Notes under the pieces: generated by a model
Seen by the model: the letters and a program-made list of their open reading frames with translations, nothing else
The model's database searches: none
Told to the model about the DNA's origin: nothing
Program-made: the position numbers and the translations under genes
Source of the DNA: an alpha proteobacterium SCGC AAA536-K22
GTDB lineage: Bacteria > Pseudomonadota > Alphaproteobacteria > Puniceispirillales > Marisalimonadaceae
DNA length: 43,677 nucleotides
Assembly (NCBI GenBank): GCA_000421325.1
Contig: ATWQ01000015.1
Location: 1-43,677, forward strand
Direction of reading: 5' to 3'
Shown: piece after piece, positions 36,642-43,677 of the stretch
Position numbering within the stretch: the stretch's first letter is position 1
Layout: each line of letters begins with the position of its first letter

Positions 36642-37106
36642 TTACACCAAATCCTTATACGCATTTTGTCTTAATGCTTCATACACAGTTATTGCGACAG
36701 AATTACTTAGATTAAGACTTCTACTTTTTGCAACCATAGGAATTCGCAACTTATTAGTATTTTTTATCTGTTTTAAAATATTATCTGGTAATCCACTTGT
36801 TTCGCTGCCAAATAAAAAACAATCATTTTTTTTGAAACTGACTTTACTAAAATTTTTCTTTGCAAATTTTGTAAAAGCATAAATTTCATTGAATGTTATC
36901 GATTTCAAGCATAAATCCAGATCATCATAAATAAAAAAATCAGCATCCTTTTTGTAATCTAGACCTGCTCTTTTAAGTGCGTTGTCATTAAGATTAAACC
37001 CTAATGGTTTTATTAAGTGCAACTTTGTTCCAGTATTGGCGGCCAATCTCATAATATTTCCTGTATTAGGAGGAATTTCAGGATTAAATAAAATAATGTG
37101 GAACAT
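36642..37106 (-). CDS. trmL: tRNA (cytidine/uridine-34 2'-O)-methyltransferase
   Basis: A SPOUT methyltransferase modifying wobble position 34 of tRNA-Leu. The 154 residues contain IILFNPEIPPNTGNIMRLAA (about 4-23) with catalytic Asn/Arg, LFGSETSGLP in the SAM knot (about 97-106), and the C-terminal SLNLSNSVAITVYEALRQ. The short size, without an extra RNA-binding domain, is typical of TrmL. Confidence 0.94.
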   Translation of the reverse strand: MFHIILFNPEIPPNTGNIMRLAANTGTKLHLIKPLGFNLNDNALKRAGLDYKKDADFFIYDDLDLCLKSITFNEIYAFTKFAKKNFSKVSFKKNDCFLFGSETSGLPDNILKQIKNTNKLRIPMVAKSRSLNLSNSVAITVYEALRQNAYKDLV

Positions 37107-37154
37107 ATACTTTTCTTTACTATTTAATCATTAAGTAAACTTTAAGTGTTTGGT

Positions 37155-37604
37155 TTAATCTAATGATCCTTCAAGTATATATTTTAGAATTCTCATAACT
37201 TGATGTTGATCTTTTGCTACAGCAGCGGCAGCAGCGTCTACTTCTTTGAGGGCATGTTGATGCTCCTCATTATGAATTACTATAATTGACTTGTTTAGAG
37301 CAGCTGCATATCCTGCGTCAAATGCGGCATTCCATTGCTTGTATTTCTCTCCAAATTTTACAATAACAACATCACAATCTTTTATTGATTTTCTTGTTTT
37401 TATAGAATTTATGTTTGCGCCCTTGTTATCTTTCCAGAAGTTTTTTTCTTCATTACCTAGAATTTCAACTCCACAATTATCTGACGCTTCGTGATTTGTA
37501 ATTGGAGAAGAAAAGGAAATTTGTAAATATTCTTTACTACATAAGTCTATTATTTCTTGGCGCCAATCACTGTGAATTTCACCTGAAAGATATACGTTTA
37601 ACAT
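37155..37604 (-). CDS. YtoQ family protein
   Basis: A 149-residue protein matching the YtoQ family: LNVYLSGEIHSDWRQEI at the start, SSPITNHEASDNCGVEILG, CDVVIVKFGEKYKQWNAAFD in the middle and HQVMRILKYILEG at the end. The fold resembles nucleoside 2-deoxyribosyltransferases (the VVIVKFG and FDAGYAAAL segments), but the activity is unknown. An alanine run (AAAAAVAK) lies near residue 132. Confidence 0.85.
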   Translation of the reverse strand: MLNVYLSGEIHSDWRQEIIDLCSKEYLQISFSSPITNHEASDNCGVEILGNEEKNFWKDNKGANINSIKTRKSIKDCDVVIVKFGEKYKQWNAAFDAGYAAALNKSIIVIHNEEHQHALKEVDAAAAAVAKDQHQVMRILKYILEGSLD

Positions 37605-37615
37605 TTCTAACTCCT

Positions 37616-38836
37616 TTAAATTTTATTTTGAGGTAATAATTTGGGTGCCTGTGTCATTGTAATAGCTAATGAAATACTTGCGACAATAGCTATTATAAAC
37701 ATTCCAAACAAAATTATATCATAATTAATGTTTAAGTCTAAAAGTTTGCCAACAACAGCAGGGCCAATCGCTGTTCCAAAAACCATTGTAGATGTTGATA
37801 AAGATCTAACGGATCCCAAATTTTTAGTACCATAATACGTTGGCCAAAAAGTTCCTCCAATAGTCATTGCTAAACCTTGTGTCATGCCTAAACATGCTAG
37901 CCCAAACATAGCGTTTATGTAGGTACTACTAAAAGAAAATATTAGTAAACCTAACCCCATGGGAATAAGGTAGAATGGTAAAATTTTTTCAACGCCAAAT
38001 TTGTCTAGCATCCAACCTGAACTCAAAGTGGTTAAAATTGACATTCCAGTATAGAAGGGGAATAAAGCTGTAAAAGAAATTAAGGACCAGTTTTTTACTT
38101 CGGTAAGATGAACCATATTAAAAAAGAATGCAGTCGAAAAGATTGGAGGGATTAAAAAAGGTACAATTACTGCCCAGAAAACCCAATTATTAAGAACTTC
38201 TTTTCTTGTCCAATGCTTGTAACTCATTCCTAATTGATTAGTAATATTCTCCTGTTTACTATTTGGTATTCTTTCGTTTGATAGAAGATTTAATATGATT
38301 GGCAGTATCAACAACAATATTATCATTCCAATTATCCAGCTATTTCTCCAACCTATAATTGCAAATAAACTAACAAATATAACTGGAAAAATTGCCTCAC
38401 CAATTGAAAATCCCATAATTGAAATCGATAATGCCTTTCCTTTATTTTTTCCATACCATTTGCCTATGGCAACAGCAGGTATATGAGTGAGCATCCCTTG
38501 TCCAAAAAACCTTAATCCAAAAATTATAAAAGGGAGAAGCCAAATTATACTGACAAATGTCATAGATAGGCAAAGTAGACTTAAGGAAATAATAACAATT
38601 TTTATGTTTAAAGTAATTTTATATTTATCGATATATCCACCAAAAATTAGCATTGCGATAGCTGAGGCTAGTGTTCCACCTGAATAGATGAATCCCCAAT
38701 CTCCGTGCGATAAATCAAACGTTTGTCTTATTTCTCCAGCAAATAATGAAATAAAAAATGTTTGTCCAAAACATGAACAAAAATATAAAAAGGCAGTTGC
38801 TATTAACCATCTAGCATTTTGTATTAAGAAATTCAT
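37616..38836 (-). CDS. Major facilitator superfamily transporter
   Basis: A 12-helix MFS permease of 406 residues with the motif-A-like loop GGYIDKYK between helices 2 and 3 and the related GWMLDKFG between helices 8 and 9. It resembles the monocarboxylate/oxalate-type group, but the substrate is not readable. It lies between a dioxygenase and YtoQ on the same strand, so it may import the compound handled by the DapA-like and PhyH-like enzymes encoded upstream in the corrected gene order. Confidence 0.85.
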   Translation of the reverse strand: MNFLIQNARWLIATAFLYFCSCFGQTFFISLFAGEIRQTFDLSHGDWGFIYSGGTLASAIAMLIFGGYIDKYKITLNIKIVIISLSLLCLSMTFVSIIWLLPFIIFGLRFFGQGMLTHIPAVAIGKWYGKNKGKALSISIMGFSIGEAIFPVIFVSLFAIIGWRNSWIIGMIILLLILPIILNLLSNERIPNSKQENITNQLGMSYKHWTRKEVLNNWVFWAVIVPFLIPPIFSTAFFFNMVHLTEVKNWSLISFTALFPFYTGMSILTTLSSGWMLDKFGVEKILPFYLIPMGLGLLIFSFSSTYINAMFGLACLGMTQGLAMTIGGTFWPTYYGTKNLGSVRSLSTSTMVFGTAIGPAVVGKLLDLNINYDIILFGMFIIAIVASISLAITMTQAPKLLPQNKI

Positions 38837-38899
38837 AAGGATCCATTGATATCATTCTATTAAGATTATATGATCCTTAAATAATATTAAGGCAATAGT

Positions 38900-39874
38900 T
38901 TAAATTTTTAATTCACCTATGTCTTTATTTTCAATACCAAGAAAGGTATCTGTTGGGTTCCCAATCCTTCCATACCCGTTCCATACTTTAAAACCAAACA
39001 ATTCTTTTTGATAATTATTAAGTTGTAAAAAAATTTCTTTCTTTATTCCTAATGTAAAATTTTCTTGAGGTCTAAACTGTGGACCACAAAAAGTTATTAA
39101 TATAGCTAATCTTTCTTCTTTAGAAATATTTGCACCTGTTCCATGCCACACTCTTCCGTCTGTTATTATTGCACACCCTGGAGGTCCTTCTGCAGATATA
39201 GTTTCAATGTTTTTATCAATATTTTTATCAGGATGACGACCAAATAAGTGAGAACCTGGAACTATCAAAGTACCTCCATTTTCTTTATTCATACCATTTA
39301 ACATAATTAATACATTTGAAACCACAGGCCGTGATATAAGTTCATTATTATAAACAATATTCTTATTAACTTTGATATTAAATTTTTTTCTGTCTATAGA
39401 GCCGGAAGGCAAAAAATCTTCGTCTCTTTTTACAGGGTCAGGTAACCACCACTGATCTGTATGAAGGTCCATAGCAACGCCTCCAGGCTTAGCTATGTTC
39501 GCTCCAAAGCTAGAGATTAGATACTCACTACCAACTACTTGCTTGATACAATCGACATAGTTGTGATGTTCTAAAATTTCTAAAAATACAGCACCCTTAT
39601 TAGGAAGCATCCATACTCTTTGGTTGATGCCTTTATTATTTTTATTTTTATTAAATTCGCCCCATTTTTTAGTTTTGCTACCATCCTCATATGCAATATT
39701 TAATTTCTTTTCAGCTGCTGCCTGCTCTATCAATCTTTCCAAAACTTTTTTATTTAGATCAGAAGGAATAGCATTTTCTAAAAGGCAATATCCCCATTTT
39801 TTAAGATCATTTTTGGCAACTTCAATCGATTTTGTTGGTTTAGGATAATTTTTATTCAATTTATTATTCTCCAT
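38900..39874 (-). CDS. Phytanoyl-CoA dioxygenase (PhyH) family oxygenase
   Basis: A non-haem Fe(II)/2-oxoglutarate oxygenase of 324 residues. The facial triad is visible as HTD in DLHTDQWWLPDP (about residue 138) and the distal His in DGRVWHGTGANIS, followed by the 2-oxoglutarate Arg in KEERLAILITF. PGSHLFGRHPDK is a typical loop. The substrate is unknown. Rejoining the split DapA-like gene would place it directly after that aldolase, suggesting one catabolic operon. Confidence 0.9.
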   Translation of the reverse strand: MENNKLNKNYPKPTKSIEVAKNDLKKWGYCLLENAIPSDLNKKVLERLIEQAAAEKKLNIAYEDGSKTKKWGEFNKNKNNKGINQRVWMLPNKGAVFLEILEHHNYVDCIKQVVGSEYLISSFGANIAKPGGVAMDLHTDQWWLPDPVKRDEDFLPSGSIDRKKFNIKVNKNIVYNNELISRPVVSNVLIMLNGMNKENGGTLIVPGSHLFGRHPDKNIDKNIETISAEGPPGCAIITDGRVWHGTGANISKEERLAILITFCGPQFRPQENFTLGIKKEIFLQLNNYQKELFGFKVWNGYGRIGNPTDTFLGIENKDIGELKI

Positions 39875-39902
39875 TTAATCCTAATTGGCTAAAACCTCCA
39901 CA

Positions 39903-41120
39903 TTAAATTAAATTTAAATTTGTTAATGCATTTTTAACCAATTTTTTTTGATCATCAGTAGCAGGTGCTGTAGGTCTTCTTGCAAACCCGCTTTCAAGTC
40001 CTTGAAGATTTTGGGCATATTTACATAAAGAAGGCATGTTATCTAAACCAATTGCATCCCATAATGGCATTAACCTCTCATGAAGATCTTTAGCTTCGTT
40101 CCAATCTTCTGCTATTACAGCGTTCCACAATTTGACGGATGGTCCAGGTGCGGCTGTTAAGATTGCAGCAATAGATCCAGGAGCACCAAGTTGGTATGAA
40201 GAGTAAAGGAGTGCGTCTACAGCACTAAAAATCATATTCTCTGGTTTTGCTCTTCTTATAAGATCAGCGAAAAGTTTCATATCTCCAGCTAATATAACTA
40301 TGATGGCTCCAATCAAGACCTCAGTTTCTAACTTTTCTTTAAAAATTAAAACACCAATTATAGAAACAAAAACTAATTGAAGATATGTAAATGGTTGCAG
40401 TAAAGAAGCTTCACTATGTTTAAATGCATTAATCATTAGAAAGTGTCCACCAGCGCCAAGCATACAAACAACAAGTAACCATAACCAATGCAAGTTTTCT
40501 ATTGAGGTATAAAAAAATGGCCCTATTGAACCTAATATAACAAAACCAGTTATGCCAGTATAAAAAAGACTAGTGTCAGGACTGTCTTCACTTGATACAT
40601 ATCTTGTCAAAATTTGGTAAATCGCAAAGGCAAAGGCGCAAACCAGTGCAATCAAAGATAATGGGTCAAAAACTTTAGAACCGGGTCTTAGCATAATCAA
40701 GATCCCCAAAAATCCTACTAGAATTGCACACCATCTTCTCCATCCAACTTTTTCTCCCAAAAAAAATACTGATAAAGCCGCCACAATAAGGGGACAACTT
40801 GCAAAAATAGCATGGGTTTCAATAAGTCCTATTTTAAAGAAAAGATAATGTGCAAAACACATTTCAATCGCTAAAATGGTACCACGAATAATTTGTATTT
40901 TTTTATACTTACTCTTAGATACAATAATTACACTTTTATTTCCTATACCATTTATTGAAATTACAAATAAAAATAAAAAGAAATATCGAAACATGTTGAT
41001 AGTAATGACATTATAATAATCTGTTAAATACCTAGTGAAGCCATCCATTAGAGACAGACAAAATATTGCGGACACAATAAAAATTATGCCCTTAGTATTT
41101 GAAGAAAATTTTGTGGGCAT
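39903..41120 (-). CDS. Chimeric ORF: EamA (DMT) transporter joined to DapA-like C-terminus
   Basis: Residues 1-277 are a ten-helix EamA permease: two repeats, with FFKIGLIETHAIFASCPLIVA and VFLGEKVGWRRW in the first and HSEASLLQPFTYLQLVFVSI and IFKEKLETEVLIGA in the second. It stops short of the usual last few residues. Residues 278-405 are instead the C-terminal part of a dihydrodipicolinate synthase family protein, identical over the shared 95 bases to the gene at the right edge. The junction falls at gctggaga, where only those bases are common. No known family fuses these two folds. The ORF is best read as two genes artificially joined: a truncated transporter (about 40290-41120) and a DapA-like tail (39903-40289). 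Confidence 0.85.
   Translation of the reverse strand: MPTKFSSNTKGIIFIVSAIFCLSLMDGFTRYLTDYYNVITINMFRYFFLFLFVISINGIGNKSVIIVSKSKYKKIQIIRGTILAIEMCFAHYLFFKIGLIETHAIFASCPLIVAALSVFFLGEKVGWRRWCAILVGFLGILIMLRPGSKVFDPLSLIALVCAFAFAIYQILTRYVSSEDSPDTSLFYTGITGFVILGSIGPFFYTSIENLHWLWLLVVCMLGAGGHFLMINAFKHSEASLLQPFTYLQLVFVSIIGVLIFKEKLETEVLIGAIIVILAGDMKLFADLIRRAKPENMIFSAVDALLYSSYQLGAPGSIAAILTAAPGPSVKLWNAVIAEDWNEAKDLHERLMPLWDAIGLDNMPSLCKYAQNLQGLESGFARRPTAPATDDQKKLVKNALTNLNLI
40195..40289 (-). repeat. 95-base inverted repeat, internal copy
   Basis: The reverse complement is identical to 43583-43677 over all 95 bases. It encodes the DapA-like segment starting AGDMKLFADL. The base at 40290 differs from its counterpart 43582, which marks the join with the transporter gene. 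The other border coincides with the end of the window. Confidence 0.95.
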
Positions 41121-41142
41121 ATTATTTTTAACTTTCAGAACT

Positions 41143-42027
41143 TTAATAAAAATTAATAGTTTTATTTATACCATTATCAAGTGAAGTGTATTTAAAATCC
41201 TTGAAAGTTTTAGATGGTTCACCTCCAAGTATTTCTTCGACTACACTTAATGGTTTACCACTAAATTTTACATTTGCATTTGGTATATTCTTTTTAATAA
41301 TAGAAACAAAATTTTCAACGCTTGTTGTTATTCCATTAATATTCATAGTTATTGCTCCAACAGGAGCTTTATCAATTAATCTTTCAACTAAATTTGTAAC
41401 ATCTTCAACATATACAAAACCAACCTTCCCTGAAAAACCAACTGTGTATTCAAAATTTTGTTTTGCTGCTTTACAAGCTAAGGTAACACCTGCAGTTCCA
41501 CCAACTTCTCTTCCAGGCCCATAAATTACAAATGGCCTTAACCCAACACTAGAAATTAAAGATTCATTAAAATAGGCTCTAGCCATTCCTTCAACAGCTA
41601 ATTTAAAGGCACCATAATGTGTTTCAGGAAATGGATTATATTTATCTTCATTACCATAAACTCCGCCACTACTAGTATAAATAAGAAATTTAATATTATT
41701 TTTTTTTATGGCCTCAAAAACATTAATTGAACCTTTAACATTTACTTCAGCTCCCAAAGACGGATTAGAACTACAATCTGGTGTCATCAAACCAGCTAAA
41801 TTTAAAATATAATTCATGTCTTCAGTCGCTTTTAAAACTTGTTCATAATCAGAAATGTCACCTTCAATAAAGTTTATTTTATTAAGGTCATTACCTATGA
41901 GATTTTTAAGCAAGTCTGTTTTAATTCTAAGATCAAATATGGTTATCTTAAGATTTTTTTTTAAAAGGGCTTTTGTTATCCAACTTCCAAGAAAACCACA
42001 TCCACCAAATATAAGTATATTTTTCAT
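41143..42027 (-). CDS. NAD-dependent epimerase/dehydratase (extended SDR)
   Basis: An extended short-chain dehydrogenase of 294 residues. The Rossmann motif GGCGFLGSWI is at 7-16, with ADxxD-type EGDISDYEQVLKA and NLAGLM. The catalytic YTSSGGVYG and Y-x3-K (YGAFK) and the substrate loop RPFVIYGPGREVGG are present. The substrate is probably a nucleotide sugar or related polyol. Its ATG abuts the stop of the hydrolase gene upstream, and the transporter follows after 22 bases, so the three form an operon. Confidence 0.88.
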   Translation of the reverse strand: MKNILIFGGCGFLGSWITKALLKKNLKITIFDLRIKTDLLKNLIGNDLNKINFIEGDISDYEQVLKATEDMNYILNLAGLMTPDCSSNPSLGAEVNVKGSINVFEAIKKNNIKFLIYTSSGGVYGNEDKYNPFPETHYGAFKLAVEGMARAYFNESLISSVGLRPFVIYGPGREVGGTAGVTLACKAAKQNFEYTVGFSGKVGFVYVEDVTNLVERLIDKAPVGAITMNINGITTSVENFVSIIKKNIPNANVKFSGKPLSVVEEILGGEPSKTFKDFKYTSLDNGINKTINFY

Positions 42028-42984
42028 TTAAGCGCTTCTATTACATAACATTGATTTTGCAGCACCGCCTATTTCCTTTATACATTCAAGCGATTTTGGA
42101 AAATGTTTTGAATTTGATAAAAAACCATGAATTTGCCCTGAGTATAATTTGTAGGTCACTTTATTACCAAAATATTCTAATCTTTTTTTATATGCTACAC
42201 CCTCATCTAACAGTGGATCCAACCCTGCTGCAAAAATGAATGTTTCCGGCATATTCTTTAGATCACTTGTGAATAATGGTGAAGCTTCCCAGTTCACTGA
42301 GTCTTTTTTACTTTTTAAATAATGATCAATAAAATAATTCATGGTTTCATAGGTCAAAGTCATTCCATCCAAATTTATATCCATTGATCTCATAGTTAAG
42401 GTTAAATCAACACATGGGTATATTAGAATTTGTCCTTGAATAGGGACAATATTTTTTTTAGAGGAATTAATAGCTAATACTGTAGCTAAATTCCCTCCTG
42501 CACTGTCTCCACAAACAAACAAATTATTTAGGTCTATACTGAATTCATTTTCAAAATCAGATAGAGATTGAAGTACGTCCTTTGACTCAGACAAAGCATG
42601 AGGAAATTTATATTCTGGTGAGAGACTATAATCGACTGCAACAACGATCATTTCTGCTTCATTGCAAATAGATCTACAAGTATAATCATGTGTCTCTAAA
42701 TTTCCCATTACAAACCCTCCGCCGTGAAAAAAAACTATAATTGGCGTTTTAATATTTTCATTAAAGTTATCAGGAAAATAGAACCTCAAATTGATGTCCT
42801 TATCGGATCTACTCTTTATTCTTTTATTTTTAAAAGCAGAGATTTTAGGAGGTATCAAATTATCTTCTTTTAACTGTTTTAAACGTTCCTCCCTAAGGTT
42901 TTTGGGCTCTAATAGGTGATGAAGTTTAGAGTTATTTTTTACACGCTGTTCTAAGAAAATTTTTGTTTCTTTATCTATAATCAT
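42028..42984 (-). CDS. Alpha/beta hydrolase (hormone-sensitive-lipase family esterase)
   Basis: An HSL/GDSAG-type esterase of 318 residues with oxyanion motif HGGG at 87-90, nucleophile Ser161 in CGDSAGGNLA, acid Asp in GLDPLLDEG near residue 256 and catalytic His in GQIHGFLS near 287. The N-terminal cap (about 1-70) is present and no signal peptide is seen, so it is likely cytoplasmic. It is the first gene of a minus-strand operon and divergent from the DapA-like gene. Confidence 0.9.
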   Translation of the reverse strand: MIIDKETKIFLEQRVKNNSKLHHLLEPKNLREERLKQLKEDNLIPPKISAFKNKRIKSRSDKDINLRFYFPDNFNENIKTPIIVFFHGGGFVMGNLETHDYTCRSICNEAEMIVVAVDYSLSPEYKFPHALSESKDVLQSLSDFENEFSIDLNNLFVCGDSAGGNLATVLAINSSKKNIVPIQGQILIYPCVDLTLTMRSMDINLDGMTLTYETMNYFIDHYLKSKKDSVNWEASPLFTSDLKNMPETFIFAAGLDPLLDEGVAYKKRLEYFGNKVTYKLYSGQIHGFLSNSKHFPKSLECIKEIGGAAKSMLCNRSA

Positions 42985-43087
42985 GACTATCTTCTCAATT
43001 TATTTCCTTTATTTTTTATCTTAATTTTTATAATTTATTAATTTATACTAATTTAAGAATCAATAAAACTCTAGGGGGAAGAGAAAC

Positions 43088-43677
43088 ATGACCAAGCTAA
43101 AAGGTATTATTGCGCCTTTCACAACTCCATTTACTGAAAATGGAGATATTAACTTAAACTTGATTAAGCCACAAGTTGATTGGTTGATTGAAAACGGTGT
43201 TCATGGGTTAGCCGCTGGAGGAAGCACAGGAGAAGGTCATGTTCTTAATAGAGACGAGTATGTATCCCTTATGAGAAAAACATCAGAAGCATTAAACAAT
43301 AGAGTGCCCCTAGTAGCTGGAATAATTGCCAATTCAACTTCTGAAGTAATAGCTAGAGGTCAGTCTGTGAAATCTCTAGATGTTTCTGCGCTTCAAATAA
43401 CTCCACCTAGTTATTTATTTAGACCAGACGATGATGCTATGGTTAAACATTTCCAAGAAATACATAAAGAATGCAAAATTCCTATTCTTATTTATAATGT
43501 TGTTCCGTGGTGCTATTTATCTCCTGACTTACTTTTAAGAATAATGGATGAAGTTCCCGGTGTGTTAGGGGTCAAACAAAGTGCTGGAGATATGAAACTT
43601 TTCGCTGATCTTATAAGAAGAGCAAAACCAGAGAATATGATTTTTAGTGCTGTAGACGCACTCCTTTACTCTTCATA
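43088..43677 (+). CDS. Dihydrodipicolinate synthase family aldolase, 3' end cut by window
   Basis: A class I aldolase of the DapA/NAL family. Seen here are residues 1-196: IIAPFTTPFTENGDI at the start, the pyruvate-carboxylate motif GGSTGEGH, Tyr136 in IYNVVPW and the Schiff-base Lys163 in GVKQSAGD. GGGGGAA lies just upstream of the ATG at 43088. The missing C-terminus appears on the minus strand at 39903-40289; 165 residues before the repeat plus 128 from it give 293, the normal family length. It lacks DapA-specific context (dapD/dapE are elsewhere) and neighbours a dioxygenase and MFS, so a catabolic 2-keto-acid aldolase is more likely than lysine synthesis. Confidence 0.88.
   Translation, partial: MTKLKGIIAPFTTPFTENGDINLNLIKPQVDWLIENGVHGLAAGGSTGEGHVLNRDEYVSLMRKTSEALNNRVPLVAGIIANSTSEVIARGQSVKSLDVSALQITPPSYLFRPDDDAMVKHFQEIHKECKIPILIYNVVPWCYLSPDLLLRIMDEVPGVLGVKQSAGDMKLFADLIRRAKPENMIFSAVDALLYSS
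43583..43677 (+). repeat. 95-base inverted repeat, terminal copy
   Basis: Identical to the reverse complement of 40195-40289, ending exactly at the last base of the window. Together with the 95-base repeat at the left end it looks like a k-mer overlap at an unresolved assembly branch. Confidence 0.95.

Noticed and set aside
37155-37604. Nucleoside 2-deoxyribosyltransferase assignment for the YtoQ-like gene
   Set aside because: The fold is similar, but the sequence follows the YtoQ family signature throughout, so only the family name is given.
39903-41120. A novel natural transporter-aldolase fusion protein
   Set aside because: The aldolase half is identical to part of an adjacent gene on the opposite strand, lacks its catalytic lysine, and the join coincides with a 95-base repeat at the window edge.

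Overview
The window is AT-rich chromosomal DNA. Almost all of it from about 8 kb onward carries the housekeeping gene order of an alphaproteobacterium: rpmH-rnpA-yidD-yidC-engB-argB-HAD-dapD-dapE, def-fmt-truA, ffs-dnaX-recR, kdsB/cycM/pheA, and hemC-hemD-mitofilin-hemY. The base composition, compact spacing and streamlined genes fit a small-genome marine lineage (SAR11-, HIMB59- or AEGEAN-169-like). That placement is inference; no marker here fixes the genus.

Region 1 (1-7948) is an accessory island zone built around tRNA-Arg. An intact tRNA-Arg(ACG) on the minus strand (7872-7948) is followed at once by a tyrosine recombinase (6662-7795). At the far left, on the plus strand, lies a decayed copy of the same module: a tRNA-Arg remnant (260-322, anticodon TCG) followed by the shredded 5' end of a related integrase (404-620). 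Copies of the tRNA 3' end occur at 94-110, 311-322, 6574-6593 (plus) and 7869-7888 (minus). Between them are a truncated gmhB-like gene fused head-to-head to a 5'-truncated P4-type primase/helicase, an AT-rich patch bounded by inverted TGTCAC motifs that looks like a replication origin, and a DUF1800/DUF1501 pair of exported proteins.

Region 2 (8-38 kb) is core metabolism and information processing: purine salvage (gpt), ribosome and RNase P, membrane-protein insertion, arginine and lysine/DAP synthesis, translation initiation chemistry (def, fmt), tRNA modification (truA, tsaD, trmL), DNA repair and replication (recR, dnaX, rmuC), Kdo and lipid A modification (kdsB, ArnT-like, GT2, LAB-N), a membrane cytochrome c, and haem synthesis. 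dnaX contains an A7 slippery heptamer in the correct phase, with a stop two codons into the -1 frame. It sits where E. coli makes the gamma subunit by frameshifting.

Region 3 (37-43.7 kb) holds transport and catabolic genes: MFS, phytanoyl-CoA-dioxygenase-like, EamA transporter, epimerase, alpha/beta hydrolase and a DapA-family aldolase. The EamA reading frame is fused to the C-terminal 128 codons of the DapA-like gene whose N-terminal part appears, on the opposite strand, at the window's right edge. The two copies share exactly 95 identical bases. The left edge of the window is also an exact 95-base repeat of an internal site. Two equal-length terminal repeats strongly suggest assembly-graph ends and an inverted chimera rather than a natural fusion. 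Rejoining the two DapA pieces gives a normal 293-residue protein.
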